A DNA stretch of 64,000 nucleotides. Source: Methylococcus mesophilus (GTDB lineage Bacteria > Pseudomonadota > Gammaproteobacteria > Methylococcales > Methylococcaceae). Each line of letters starts with the position of its first letter. The stretch's first letter is position 1. Shown here piece by piece: positions 16,285 through 25,624 of this stretch. The stretch covers positions 1,793,001 through 1,857,000 of the forward strand of contig NZ_CP110921.1 of NCBI RefSeq assembly GCF_026247885.1, read 5' to 3'. The notes beneath the pieces were generated by a model. That model made no database searches. It worked only from the letters and a program-made list of their open reading frames with translations, and was not told where the DNA came from. A program made the position numbers and the translations under genes.

Positions 16285-17034
16285 TTACGGCGTTTTTGCC
16301 TGCTTGCCGCCTTCGTCCTTTTCATGCTTCAGCATGCGGGCAAGCTGCTCGGCCGGAACGTAGCCCGGCAGCACGTTGCCGCCGCCGGTCACGATCATCG
16401 GCGTGCCCTGGGCACCGATCGCGGTTCCTAGCGCCATCTGCTCCTTCACGGGGTTGTCGCAGGCCTTTTCTTCCACCTTCTCGCCCTTCTTGGCCTTGGT
16501 CAGAGCGGCGTTGCGGTCCTTGGCGCACCATACGCTGACCGCCTTGTCCCAGGAATCCGAGCCTTCGCCGGCGCGCGGGAAGAACAGGTACCGGATCTCG
16601 ATGCCTTCCTTGAGATAGTTGTCCATCTCCGAATGGAGCTTGCGGCAGTAGCCGCAATCGATGTCGGTGAACACGTAGGCCACGTATTTGCCGAGCTTCG
16701 GTTTGAACGCGATCATGTTCTTCTCACCCAGCTTTTCCAGCGCTCCGATCCGCGCATTGGCCAGCTTGGGCTCGGTGAGGTCTTCGCGGTTCTTGAGGTC
16801 GATCAGAGAGCCCTGGATCAGGTACTTACCGTCGTCGGAGACATAGAACAGCTTGGGACCGACGATGACCTCGGAAATGCCGGCCAGCGGCGAGGGCTTG
16901 ATGGAATCGGGCTTCACCCCCGGCAATGCCTGCTTGATCGCATCCTCTACGGCTTTGGCGTCCGCCAGGATGGAAGAGACGGGTACCACCAGGAGTGCGA
17001 ACAAAGACAACAGGGAACGGAACGCAGGTTTCAT
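16285..17034 (-). CDS. dsbC: Periplasmic disulfide isomerase DsbC
   Basis: A 249-residue secreted protein. The signal peptide covers about 1-24 (ending SSILADA). An N-terminal dimerisation domain is followed by a thioredoxin fold with CGYC at 127-130 and the cis-Pro motif GTP at 210-212. A second Cys pair (170 and 192) matches the structural disulfide of DsbC. It reshuffles wrong disulfides in the periplasm and is kept reduced by DsbD. It lies 35 bp after rseP on the same strand, so it is probably the last gene of the envelope cluster. The usual bamA is not here. Confidence 0.92.
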   Translation of the reverse strand: MKPAFRSLLSLFALLVVPVSSILADAKAVEDAIKQALPGVKPDSIKPSPLAGISEVIVGPKLFYVSDDGKYLIQGSLIDLKNREDLTEPKLANARIGALEKLGEKNMIAFKPKLGKYVAYVFTDIDCGYCRKLHSEMDNYLKEGIEIRYLFFPRAGEGSDSWDKAVSVWCAKDRNAALTKAKKGEKVEEKACDNPVKEQMALGTAIGAQGTPMIVTGGGNVLPGYVPAEQLARMLKHEKDEGGKQAKTP

Positions 17035-17069
17035 CAGGGAATACCTCGGGATGGGAAGGAGTTGGGAGC

Positions 17070-18428
17070 TTAGGAAAACAGCCGTTCGATGTCGAGCATG
17101 AAGGCAAGCGCCATCAGCGCGATCAGGATGAAAAGCCCCACCTGCTGCGCCAGCATCTGGGTCTTTTCAGAGAGTGGACCGCCTTTCACCGCTTCGATCA
17201 GATAGAAACTCAGGTGGCCGCCGTCCAGCACCGGGACCGGCAGCAGATTGAGCACACCGAGGCTGACGCTGATCAAGGCCAGGAACTTGACGAAATGCCA
17301 CAGACCCAGCTTGGCGGACTGCCCTGCGTACTGGGCGATGCTGATGGGGCCACTCAAGTTCTCCACTGTCGCCTTGCCGATGAGCATGCGTCCGATCATC
17401 TTGAGCGAGAGCCAGGCGTAATCGCCGGTGCGCTCCACCGCCGCGCCCAGGGCCGGCAGCACGCCCAGCCGATACTCCACTTCCATCGCGGCCCGTACCG
17501 AATCGGGTATCCGGGCCGCCGCACCTATCCTCCCGACCGGGCCTTTCGGCCCCTTGACGGTGTCGGGCCGGACGTCAAGGGAGACGTGAACGCCATCGCG
17601 CTCAACCACCAGTCCGACGCTCTGGCCGGGACGAGCACGCACGATATCGACCCACTGGCGCCATGTGCGCAGGGCTACGCCGTCCGCGGAAAGCAGCAGG
17701 TCGCCGCCTTTCATGCCGGCCCGCTCCGCTGGGCTGCCCGGTTCGGTCCGCTCCACCACAGGCGGCAGCTCAGGCTCCCAGGGCTGCAGGCCGAGCCGCT
17801 CCCCCAGGATTTCCGGGGTGTTGAGCATGTGGGCCGGGATGCTGAGAGTACGGATCGCACGTCCGCCATCGCCGGTCTTGACCTCGACCTCGACGGCTCC
17901 CTCGTCCATAACCCGCTCGAAGATCCGACCGACGGCGAGACCCCAGGTCGGCGTCGGATCGCCGTCGACGACGAGGATCTCGTCCTCCGGCTCGAACCCT
18001 GCCTCGGCGGCGAAGGTGCCCGCTTCCACCGGCCCGAGCACCGGCCGTATCCCGGTCTCGCCAGCCATGAACACGCCCCAGTAAAGCACGATGGCCAGGA
18101 GAAAATTGAAGATCGGTCCCGCCGCGACGATGGCGAACCGCACCGGGAGCCGCTGCCGGTTGAAGGCGTAAGGAAGATCGGCCGGAGCGACCGTCCCTTC
18201 CCGCTCGTCGACCATGCGGACGTAGCCCCCGATCGGGATTGCAGCCAGCGTGAATTCAGTGTCGTCCGGTCTCCTTTGCCAGCGCAGGAGCGGCGTGCCG
18301 AAACCGAGGGAGAACCGCAGCACTTTTACGCCGAGTTTGCGCGCCACCCAGTAATGGCCGAACTCGTGCACCGCGATGAGCAGCGCCAGCGCGACCAGAA
18401 AATAGAAAACCGTATGGATGAGAGACAT
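17070..18428 (-). CDS. rseP: Site-2 protease RseP
   Basis: A 452-residue inner-membrane zinc protease. The first transmembrane helix holds HEFGH at 21-25. Two periplasmic PDZ domains occupy the middle (about 120-290), and the second metal site LLPVPVLDGG lies near the C-terminus. It cuts RseA-type anti-sigma factors after DegS and clears signal peptide remnants. Its start codon shares its A with the dxr stop region at 18428, so the two genes are translationally coupled. Confidence 0.95.
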   Translation of the reverse strand: MSLIHTVFYFLVALALLIAVHEFGHYWVARKLGVKVLRFSLGFGTPLLRWQRRPDDTEFTLAAIPIGGYVRMVDEREGTVAPADLPYAFNRQRLPVRFAIVAAGPIFNFLLAIVLYWGVFMAGETGIRPVLGPVEAGTFAAEAGFEPEDEILVVDGDPTPTWGLAVGRIFERVMDEGAVEVEVKTGDGGRAIRTLSIPAHMLNTPEILGERLGLQPWEPELPPVVERTEPGSPAERAGMKGGDLLLSADGVALRTWRQWVDIVRARPGQSVGLVVERDGVHVSLDVRPDTVKGPKGPVGRIGAAARIPDSVRAAMEVEYRLGVLPALGAAVERTGDYAWLSLKMIGRMLIGKATVENLSGPISIAQYAGQSAKLGLWHFVKFLALISVSLGVLNLLPVPVLDGGHLSFYLIEAVKGGPLSEKTQMLAQQVGLFILIALMALAFMLDIERLFS

Positions 18429-19612
18429 TAAGCCCTACAGTTGCCGATGTACGTCTCCGCTACCTTGCGGGTTTCCGCGTCCGCTTGCAAGACAGACTCG
18501 ATCGCATCCGCCACTCCAGCCGCAACCGTCGCCATGCAGTGCTCGATTACTCGCGGTATGCCGGTGAAAGCCAGCCGTCGATCCAGAAACGCCGCGACCG
18601 CGACCTCGTTGGCCGCATTCAAGATCGCCGGTGCCGTGCCGCCCGCCCGCACCGCCTCGTAAGCCAGGCGCAGACAGGGGAAACGGGCTAGGTCAGGACG
18701 CTCGAAGTTCAATTGGTTGACAGCGAACAGATCGAGAGGTTCGGCGCCGGATTCGAAGCGCTCCGGCCAGGCGAGCGCGTGGGCGATCGGAATGCGCATG
18801 TCGGGGGTCCCCATCTGTGCCAGCACCGTGCCGTCGACGTAGTCCACCATGGAATGGATCACGCTTTGGCGGTGCACGACGACCTGTACGTCGTCGGGAT
18901 TCGTATTGAACAGCAGGCAGGCCTCGATCACCTCCAGACCCTTGTTCATCATGGTGGCCGAATCGACCGAGATCTTGCGGCCCATGACCCAGTTGGGATG
19001 CGCCACGGCCTGCTCCGGCGTCACCGACTCCAGTTCGGCGATGGGAGTGTACAGGAACGGCCCTCCGGAAGCGGTGAGCAGGATGCGGCGCACCCCGACG
19101 GCCTCAGTGCCTGCGCGATACGCCGCCGGCATGCACTGGAACACCGCGTTGTGCTCGCTGTCGATCGGCAGCAACCGGGCCCCCGCCCGAACCACCTCGG
19201 CCATGAACAACTGGCCGGACATCACCAGCGCTTCCTTGTTGGCGAGCAGAACATCCTTGCCTGCCCGCGCCGCCGCCAGCGTGGGCAGCAGCCCCGCAGC
19301 ACCGACGATCGCCGCCATCACGCTGTCCACCTCCGGCAGGGAGGCGACCTGCTCCAGCGCCTCCGGACCGGACAGGACTTCGATGCCGCCCAGACCCGCC
19401 GCCGCCAGCCGCTCCCGCAGATCCGCGGCGGCCTCGGCCCGGATCGCCACCGCATAGCGCGGCCGGTGATCGCGGCATTGTTCGAATAAGCGGTCGATGT
19501 TGCCGTTGGCGGTCAGCGCCACTACGCGGTAGCGGTCGGGGTGGCGCGCCACCACATCGAGCGTGCTGACGCCGATCGAGCCGGTGGAACCGAGTATGCA
19601 TATGCCTTTCAC
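18428..19612 (-). CDS. dxr: 1-deoxy-D-xylulose 5-phosphate reductoisomerase
   Basis: A 394-residue enzyme that converts DXP to MEP, the first committed step of the non-mevalonate isoprenoid pathway, using NADPH and a divalent metal. The Rossmann motif [13 protein letters not shown] is at 8-20. [10 protein letters not shown] and LTASGGPF mark the metal and substrate regions, and [23 protein letters not shown] is the diagnostic block. It sits between cdsA and rseP on the minus strand. Its product pathway feeds UppS in the same cluster. Confidence 0.97.
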   Translation of the reverse strand: MKGICILGSTGSIGVSTLDVVARHPDRYRVVALTANGNIDRLFEQCRDHRPRYAVAIRAEAAADLRERLAAAGLGGIEVLSGPEALEQVASLPEVDSVMAAIVGAAGLLPTLAAARAGKDVLLANKEALVMSGQLFMAEVVRAGARLLPIDSEHNAVFQCMPAAYRAGTEAVGVRRILLTASGGPFLYTPIAELESVTPEQAVAHPNWVMGRKISVDSATMMNKGLEVIEACLLFNTNPDDVQVVVHRQSVIHSMVDYVDGTVLAQMGTPDMRIPIAHALAWPERFESGAEPLDLFAVNQLNFERPDLARFPCLRLAYEAVRAGGTAPAILNAANEVAVAAFLDRRLAFTGIPRVIEHCMATVAAGVADAIESVLQADAETRKVAETYIGNCRA

Positions 19613-19644
19613 GGAATTCTCCAGAGTTCTGCCAGCGCCGCGGT

Positions 19645-20631
19645 TTATTCTTCCGGCGCCGATTCGTCGGTCCCGGAATCCGTGGGCCCCGGTTCGGCCT
19701 CTTCCTGCTCCATCGATTCCGGAGCGGCTTCATCGCTTTCCAGCGGAATCGGCTCGACCTGAACCGGCGCGCCCTCCATTTCGGTAGGCACTTCGATCGT
19801 CACGGGCTCAGCGGTCTGCAGGAACAGACCGAGCAGCATGGAGCCGGCATAGAACACCGCGACCGAAGCCAGCAAGGCGTCGATCCTGTCGAGCACCCCG
19901 CCGTGACCGGGCAACAGCGAACCGCTGTCCTTCACGCCTCGCTGCCGCTTGAGCAGGCTCTCGAACAAATCGCCGCCCACGGAAATCACGACGGTGACGA
20001 GGGAGAGGATGGCGAAATCCGCGATGGTCAAAGGTTCCAGCTTGAACCACAGACCCACGGCGACTGCCAGGATGGCCGACACCGCCAGGGCCCCGTACAG
20101 CCCCTCGACCGTCTTGCCGGGGCTGATTTCCGGCATCAGCTTGGTGAAGCCCCAGTTGCGCCCGACGAAATAGGCGGCAATGTCCGCGAAAGAAATCAGC
20201 ACCAGCAGGTACAACGCCTGCACGGCACCAAAATTGAAGCGCAGCCAGATAAAGAGGATCCAGGAGGTGAGCAGGATGAACCAGCCCAACCCCAGCTTCA
20301 ACCACACCGGCAACCGGATCGCCAGCGCCTTGTCCGGCTTGGCCCGAAGCAGCATGCCGACGGCGAACCACCACGCCACCACCGGCCACATCAGCCAGTC
20401 GACCGTGTAGGGCGCCCACCAACCGGCGAAAGCCATGGGCAACCCGAGGGCGGCGAGGAAAGCGATCCGCCCCGTGCGGTTGTCCACACCGGAGACGCCC
20501 GCCCACTCCCAGGCGGCGAGCAGGATCACACCACCCCACACCGCCGAAAACGCGGTGGGCTTAAGCAGCAGGACGGCCGCGATGACCAGTGGCGCCAGGA
20601 CCAGTGCCGTAATCAAGCGATTTTTGAACAT
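19645..20631 (-). CDS. cdsA: Phosphatidate cytidylyltransferase with acidic tail
   Basis: A 328-residue polytopic membrane enzyme that makes CDP-diacylglycerol from phosphatidic acid and CTP. Several hydrophobic helices are followed by the CDP signature [24 protein letters not shown] near residues 222-245. After the last helix comes a 55-residue tail, rich in Glu, Pro and Ser (about 272-328), that the usual 270-290-residue enzymes lack. The tail has no membrane segment and would be charged and flexible. It lies between uppS and dxr. Confidence 0.92.
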   Translation of the reverse strand: MFKNRLITALVLAPLVIAAVLLLKPTAFSAVWGGVILLAAWEWAGVSGVDNRTGRIAFLAALGLPMAFAGWWAPYTVDWLMWPVVAWWFAVGMLLRAKPDKALAIRLPVWLKLGLGWFILLTSWILFIWLRFNFGAVQALYLLVLISFADIAAYFVGRNWGFTKLMPEISPGKTVEGLYGALAVSAILAVAVGLWFKLEPLTIADFAILSLVTVVISVGGDLFESLLKRQRGVKDSGSLLPGHGGVLDRIDALLASVAVFYAGSMLLGLFLQTAEPVTIEVPTEMEGAPVQVEPIPLESDEAAPESMEQEEAEPGPTDSGTDESAPEE

Positions 20632-20676
20632 GGCGGAATCGGATTGGGTGAGTTGGAAAATCTTAGCGGCATGAAA

Positions 20677-21465
20677 TCAGGGCATCTGGCCCGCGACCTG
20701 TTCGCCGGTATAGCCGAACCGGCGCTGCCTGCCGGCGTAGTCCTCGAACGCGAGATCCAACGCCTCCTCGTCGAATTCCGGCCACAGTACGGGCGTGAAA
20801 TACAGCTCCGTGTAGGCAAGCTGCCAGAGGAGGAAGTTGCTGATCCGGCGCTCTCCACCGGTGCGGATGAAAAGATCGGGCTCGGGGAGGTCGGCCAGGG
20901 CGAGCTGTTGCTGCAGCATTTCCGCCGTGATCCGGTCTGGCGACAGTTCGCCCTGCCCGACCTTTGCCGCCAGCGTCTGGGCCGCCTGGACGATATCCCA
21001 ACGCCCGCCGTAATTCGCCGCGATCGCCAGTTGCAGACCGGTATTGTCGCGCGTCAGCGCTTCGGCAGCATCCATCCGCTGGCGCAACGCCTCCGCAAAC
21101 GCCGTGCGGTCGCCGATGATGCGCAGGCGCACGCCGTTCTGGTGCAGCTTTTCCGTTTCCCGTTCCAGCGTCGACAGGAACAATTCCATCAGCACGGAGA
21201 CTTCCTGCTCGGGCCGCCGCCAGTTCTCGCTGCTGAACGCGAACAGCGTCAGCGCTTCCACGCCGCGCTTCGCGCAGTGCTCCACCACCTTGCGGACCGC
21301 GCCGACGCCGGCGCGATGGCCGGCGGTTCGGGGCAGGTAGCGCTCCTGTGCCCAACGGCCGTTGCCATCCATGACGATGGCGACATGGCGTGGGAGGCCG
21401 CGCATCCTGGCGCCGTCTTCCGGGGCAAGCGCCATCGGCTTGACATTATCCGGCGAAAAGACCAT
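20677..21465 (-). CDS. uppS: Undecaprenyl diphosphate synthase
   Basis: A cis-prenyltransferase that builds the C55 carrier lipid for peptidoglycan and O-antigen. The diagnostic [14 protein letters not shown] is near the N-terminus, SSENWRRP in the middle, and [24 protein letters not shown] near the C-terminus. I take ATG 21465 as the start (262 aa). The frame extends to a TTG at 21489 that would overlap frr by 11 bp, and neither start has a strong ribosome site, so the start is uncertain. Confidence 0.94.
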   Translation of the reverse strand: MVFSPDNVKPMALAPEDGARMRGLPRHVAIVMDGNGRWAQERYLPRTAGHRAGVGAVRKVVEHCAKRGVEALTLFAFSSENWRRPEQEVSVLMELFLSTLERETEKLHQNGVRLRIIGDRTAFAEALRQRMDAAEALTRDNTGLQLAIAANYGGRWDIVQAAQTLAAKVGQGELSPDRITAEMLQQQLALADLPEPDLFIRTGGERRISNFLLWQLAYTELYFTPVLWPEFDEEALDLAFEDYAGRQRRFGYTGEQVAGQMP

Positions 21466-21478
21466 CGATCGCAGAGTG

Positions 21479-22036
21479 CTAAACAGCAAGCAGGTCGGCT
21501 TCCTTCTGCTCCAGAAGCTTGTCCACTTCCTTGATGAACTGATCCGTGGTTTTCTGAATCTGCTCCTGGCTGCGACGGTCCTCGTCCTCGGAAATCAGCT
21601 TTTCCTTGAGCGCCGCCTTGAGTTCGTTGTTGGCGTCGCGGCGGATATTCCGGATCGCCACGCGGCCATTCTCGGCTTCATGGCGCACGACCTTGATCAG
21701 GTCGCGGCGGCGCTCCTCGGTCAGCGGCGGCAGCGGCACCCGGATGACGGTGCCGGCGGTGGAGGGATTGAGTCCCAGGTCCGAGGTCATGATCGCCTTT
21801 TCGACGGCTTGCACCATGTTCCGCTCCCAGGGAGTGACCGCCAGACTGCGGGCGTCTTCCACCGCAACGTTGGCCACCTGGGTCAGCGGCACCTCATTGC
21901 CGTAGTAAGACACCCGGATATGCTCCAGCAGGCTCGGGTGGGCACGCCCGGTGCGAATCTTCGCGAATTCATGCTTCAGGGACTCAATGCTCTTCTGCAT
22001 CCGCTCCGCGGTACGTTTCTGTATGTCGTTGATCAT
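21479..22036 (-). CDS. frr: Ribosome recycling factor
   Basis: A 185-residue protein of normal length. It begins [39 protein letters not shown] and includes the conserved [16 protein letters not shown] and [22 protein letters not shown] blocks. It splits the post-termination ribosome together with EF-G. It follows pyrH by 7 bp in the rpsB-tsf-pyrH-frr order. Confidence 0.97.
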   Translation of the reverse strand: MINDIQKRTAERMQKSIESLKHEFAKIRTGRAHPSLLEHIRVSYYGNEVPLTQVANVAVEDARSLAVTPWERNMVQAVEKAIMTSDLGLNPSTAGTVIRVPLPPLTEERRRDLIKVVRHEAENGRVAIRNIRRDANNELKAALKEKLISEDEDRRSQEQIQKTTDQFIKEVDKLLEQKEADLLAV

Positions 22037-22043
22037 ATGTTCA

Positions 22044-22763
22044 TTACCCCGTTACCAGCAAAGATCCGATGTCCTCTCCCCGAATCAGGCGCATTACCGC
22101 GCCCGGGCGAAAAACGTTCATGACCCGCAGCGGCATCTTGTAATCGCGGCACAACACCAACGCCGTCGTATCCATGACATTGAGGCGTTGATCCAACGCT
22201 TCGTCGTAGGTCAGGCGCGAATAGAATTTCGCTTCGGGATCTTTCAGGGGATCGGCCGAATAGACGCCGTCGACCTTGGTCGCCTTGATCAGCAGATCGG
22301 CGCCAATCTCGATGGCTCTGAGGCTGGCGGCGGAATCGGTGGTGAAGAACGGATTGCCGGTGCCGGCGGCGAAGACCACGACCCGCCCTTTTTCCAGATG
22401 CCGGACTGCACGCCGGCGGATGTAGTCTTCACAGACCTGGTTGATCTTGAGGGCCGACATGACCCGCACGGGACGCCCCAGGTTCTCGAGGGCATCCTGC
22501 ATGGCCAGGGCGTTGATGACCGTGGCGAGCATGCCCATGTGGTCGCCGGTCACGCGATCCAGTCCTTCGGAGGCTTTTTCGGCGCCACGGACGATGTTGC
22601 CGCCGCCGATGACCAGGCCGACTTCGACGCCGGCACGGCACAGCTCGTCGATTTCCGTCGCGAGCCGCTTCAGGATGTCGGCGTCTATGCCCGCACCCTG
22701 GTCTCCCATCAAGGCTTCGCCGCTGAGCTTGAGCAAGATACGCTTGTATACCGGTTCTGTCAT
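22044..22763 (-). CDS. pyrH: UMP kinase
   Basis: A 239-residue bacterial UMP kinase (amino-acid-kinase fold). [10 protein letters not shown] is the phosphate-binding start, [12 protein letters not shown] follows, then [11 protein letters not shown] at the nucleotide site. It phosphorylates UMP to UDP with GTP activation and UTP inhibition in relatives. It lies between tsf and frr. Confidence 0.97.
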   Translation of the reverse strand: MTEPVYKRILLKLSGEALMGDQGAGIDADILKRLATEIDELCRAGVEVGLVIGGGNIVRGAEKASEGLDRVTGDHMGMLATVINALAMQDALENLGRPVRVMSALKINQVCEDYIRRRAVRHLEKGRVVVFAAGTGNPFFTTDSAASLRAIEIGADLLIKATKVDGVYSADPLKDPEAKFYSRLTYDEALDQRLNVMDTTALVLCRDYKMPLRVMNVFRPGAVMRLIRGEDIGSLLVTG

Positions 22764-22855
22764 AAACTCGTCGGAAGCTGGTTAATCCACTCTGATCCGG
22801 ACCACACCCGGCCCGGAAGCGCGCCCGGCGCGCCTAGGCGCCGGGCTACGGACCC

Positions 22856-23737
22856 TCAGGAAGCGCGCACCTGCGCCATCACTTCCTCGGCGAAATTGGT
22901 TTCTTCCTTCTCGATGCCTTCGCCGACTTCGAAGCGGACGAAACGCACCACCGAAGCGCCTTTGGACTGCAGGAGCTTGCCCACCGTCTGGTCGGGATCC
23001 TTGACGAACGGCTGTCCTACCAGTGTGATCTCGCCGAGGAACTTGCCGATCCTGCCCTCGACCATTTTTTCGATGATGTTCGCCGGCTTGCCGCTGGTCT
23101 GCGCCTGGGCGCTGAAGATTTCCTTTTCCTTGGCGATCACTTCGGCGGGTACGCCTTTTTCGTCGCAGCACAGGGGCTTGCTGGCCGCGATGTGCATGGC
23201 GATGTCCTTGCCCAGTTCGGCATCGCCGCCGACCAGCTCGACCAGCACACCGATCCGGGTGCCGTGCAGATAGCTCGCCACCCCGCCTTCCTGGCTGCTC
23301 AGGCGCTCGAAGCGGCGCACGTTAATGTTCTCGCCGATCTTGGCAATCATCTCCCGACGCGCCTGCTCCACCGGGGTACCGTCCGTCATCTGCCCGGCAA
23401 GGAACTCTTCGACGGTCGCCGCGGAGGAAGCCAGGGCCGAAGCGGCGACATCGTCGGCGAACTTGACGAAATCATCGCCCTTGGCGACGAAGTCGGTTTC
23501 GCAGTTGACCTCGACGATAGCCGCGGCCTTGCCGTCCGCACTCACCTTGACGCAGACGCGGCCTTCAGCGGCGGTACGGCCGGACTTCTTGTCGGCCTTG
23601 GCCAGCCCCTGCTTCCTCATCAGCTCGACTGCGGCATCCAGGTCCCCGCCGGTTTCCGTCAGTGCCTTCTTACACTCCATCATGCCGGAGCCGGTACGCT
23701 CGCGCAGCTCCTTCACCATTCCTGCAGTAATGCTCAT
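22856..23737 (-). CDS. tsf: Elongation factor Ts
   Basis: A 293-residue nucleotide exchange factor for EF-Tu. The N-terminal UBA-like domain includes [24 protein letters not shown] and the TDFVAKG block binds EF-Tu. I chose the ATG at 23737, nine bases inside a TTG-extended frame, because it has AGAGG upstream and the normal MSITA N-terminus. A strong hairpin separates it from rpsB. Confidence 0.96.
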   Translation of the reverse strand: MSITAGMVKELRERTGSGMMECKKALTETGGDLDAAVELMRKQGLAKADKKSGRTAAEGRVCVKVSADGKAAAIVEVNCETDFVAKGDDFVKFADDVAASALASSAATVEEFLAGQMTDGTPVEQARREMIAKIGENINVRRFERLSSQEGGVASYLHGTRIGVLVELVGGDAELGKDIAMHIAASKPLCCDEKGVPAEVIAKEKEIFSAQAQTSGKPANIIEKMVEGRIGKFLGEITLVGQPFVKDPDQTVGKLLQSKGASVVRFVRFEVGEGIEKEETNFAEEVMAQVRAS

Positions 23738-23777
23738 TACAGCCAACCTCTACGAATAAAAACCGTTAATCAATCTC

Positions 23778-23807
23778 AAAAAAACGCCTCCAGGCGGAGG
23801 CGTTTTT
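23778..23807 (-). terminator. rpsB-tsf intergenic terminator/attenuator
   Basis: AACGCCTCC and GGAGGCGTT form a 9-bp stem with a 5-base loop, followed on the minus strand by a run of seven T. It should end or thin out transcription after rpsB so that tsf is made at a lower level. Confidence 0.8.
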
Positions 23808-23831
23808 CACGACACTGCCGGGTACGGACTC

Positions 23832-24605
23832 TTAGCCTCCCAGGCTCTCGCCCGTGGCCTCCTGCTCCGCTTCCGGCTCCATTTCCACGAATTCATCCGC
23901 CGCCGCGGTGCCGAAATCCACCCCGGACGCCTTGCCACGCAGAATCGCCGTGGCGGCGCTCTGGGCATACAACTGGACCGCGCGGATCGAGTCATCGTTG
24001 CCCGGGATCACGTAGTCGATTCCGAATGGAGTGTTGTTGGTGTCCACCACGCCCACGACCGGGATGCCCAGCTTGCGCGCTTCGCTGATGGCGTTCTTCT
24101 CGTAGCCCGTATCGATGATGAACATCACGTCGGGAAGGCGATCCATGTCACCGATGCCGCCGACGTTGCAATCCAGCTTCTCCAGCTCGCGCATCATGCC
24201 GAGCGCTTCCTTCTTGCTGAAACGGTTGAGACGGCCATCGTCGCGCATGGCCTGCAGATCCTTCATCCGGGCGATGGATGCCTTGATGGTCTTGAAATTG
24301 GTCAGCATGCCGCCCAGCCAGCGGTGGTTGACGTAGGGCATGCCACAGCGCCGGGCTTCTTCCTCGATGACCTTGCGCATGGTCTTCTTGGTGCCTACGA
24401 ACAAAATTTTACCGCGGTTGGCGGCGACCTGCTCCAGGTATTTCATGGCATCGTTGAACAGGGGCAGCGTCTTTTCCAGATTGATAATATGGATATTGCT
24501 GCGCGCGCCGAAGATGAACGGGGCCATCTTCGGATTCCAGTAACGCGTCTGGTGCCCGAAGTGAACGCCCGCTTCGAGCATCTGGCGCATGGTAACTGAG
24601 GTCAT
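23832..24605 (-). CDS. rpsB: 30S ribosomal protein S2
   Basis: A 257-residue S2. It begins [27 protein letters not shown] and contains [18 protein letters not shown] and [23 protein letters not shown]. The C-terminal tail is acidic and slightly extended. The start at 24605 has GGAG upstream; the longer open frame to 24773 is the transcript leader. It is first gene of the minus-strand cluster. Confidence 0.97.
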   Translation of the reverse strand: MTSVTMRQMLEAGVHFGHQTRYWNPKMAPFIFGARSNIHIINLEKTLPLFNDAMKYLEQVAANRGKILFVGTKKTMRKVIEEEARRCGMPYVNHRWLGGMLTNFKTIKASIARMKDLQAMRDDGRLNRFSKKEALGMMRELEKLDCNVGGIGDMDRLPDVMFIIDTGYEKNAISEARKLGIPVVGVVDTNNTPFGIDYVIPGNDDSIRAVQLYAQSAATAILRGKASGVDFGTAAADEFVEMEPEAEQEATGESLGG

Positions 24606-24672
24606 CGGTTTCTCCGTATAATGTCTTGCCGGGCTGGCAGAGCCCAGCGGTAGGGTTGCGCCTCCACGCATC

Positions 24673-24716
24673 CCGGCCGGCGACCCTCCCCGAGGGGACG
24701 GCACCCCACCGGCCGT
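24673..24716 (-). promoter_or_regulatory. Structured rpsB leader (possible S2 autoregulation)
   Basis: In the 150-nt leader of rpsB the minus strand has GGCCGG and CCGGCC arms enclosing an inner CCCCTCGGGG hairpin. Leaders of rpsB in gammaproteobacteria are known targets of S2 feedback; the match here is by position and strength of folding only. Confidence 0.4.
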
Positions 24717-24755
24717 GACGATGCATGTGTGGTGTGTTGCCAAATAAAGCTGTGC

Positions 24756-24784
24756 TTTATACCATAGCAGCACCGTTTGGACAA
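24756..24784 (-). promoter_or_regulatory. Promoter of rpsB
   Basis: On the minus strand TTGTCC (24779-24784) and TATAAA (24756-24761) are separated by exactly 17 bp. Transcription would start about 145 nt upstream of the rpsB ATG. Confidence 0.65.
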
Positions 24785-24838
24785 ACAGCCCTCCCTCCTG
24801 CCACGGACCGGGAGCCCTCCCGTTTCCGCCGTAATTTC

Positions 24839-25624
24839 ATGAGCATCAGCATCAAGAGCGCCGAGGAAGTCGAAGGCATGCGCGTGGCCTGCCGGCTCGC
24901 CGCGGAAGTCCTGGACATGGTCGCGCCCTACGTCAAAGCCGGCATTACCACCGAAGAACTCGACCGGATCTGCCACGACTTCATCGTAGACGAACAGCAC
25001 GCCGTCCCCGCTCCGCTTAATTACAAAGGATTCCCGAAGTCGATCTGCACCTCGGTCAACCACGTCATCTGCCACGGCATTCCGGGCCCCAAGAAGCTGA
25101 AGAACGGCGACATCGTCAACGTTGACATCACGGTCATCAAGGACGGCTTCCACGGCGACACCAGCAAGATGTTCCTGGTCGGACAGGTCAAGCCCTATGC
25201 CCGGCAACTGGTCGAGGTTACCCGGGAGGCCATGTACCTGGGCATCCGCGAAGTGCGGCCCGGCGCCGCCTTGAACCGGATCGGCGCGGCTATCGAACGG
25301 CATGCCGGCCAACATAACTATTCCGTGGTGCGGGAGTTCTGCGGCCACGGCATCGGCCGCGAATTCCACGAGGAGCCACAAGTGCTCCACTATTTCGAAC
25401 CGAAGCTGGACATCCGGCTGGAAGCGGGGATGATCTTCACCATCGAGCCGATGATCAACCAGGGAAAGCGGCACGTGCAGATGCTCTCCGACGGCTGGAC
25501 CGCTGTCACCAAGGATCACAAGCTCTCGGCGCAGTGGGAGCACACCGTGTTGGTGACGCCGACAGGCTACGAGGTGCTGACGCTGCGGCAAGAGGAAGAT
25601 TTTGGGCGAACCGAACTCGGATAA
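24839..25624 (+). CDS. map: Methionine aminopeptidase type I
   Basis: A 261-residue enzyme that removes the initiator Met from nascent proteins. The pita-bread fold metal ligands are in NGDIVNVDITVIKDGFHGDTSKMF (two Asp), GHGIGREFHEEPQ (His), IFTIEPMI (Glu) and QWEHTVLVT (Glu). The ATG at 24839 gives the usual N-terminus; the frame runs upstream into the promoter region. It is divergent from rpsB, the classical arrangement, and its end overlaps the glnD start. Confidence 0.96.
   Translation: MSISIKSAEEVEGMRVACRLAAEVLDMVAPYVKAGITTEELDRICHDFIVDEQHAVPAPLNYKGFPKSICTSVNHVICHGIPGPKKLKNGDIVNVDITVIKDGFHGDTSKMFLVGQVKPYARQLVEVTREAMYLGIREVRPGAALNRIGAAIERHAGQHNYSVVREFCGHGIGREFHEEPQVLHYFEPKLDIRLEAGMIFTIEPMINQGKRHVQMLSDGWTAVTKDHKLSAQWEHTVLVTPTGYEVLTLRQEEDFGRTELG

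Noticed and set aside
16995-18431. 478-codon plus-strand ORF
   Set aside because: Antisense shadow of rseP; no protein-like features.
19903-21534. 543-codon plus-strand ORF
   Set aside because: Antisense shadow of cdsA and uppS, His/Gln/Arg-rich as such shadows are.
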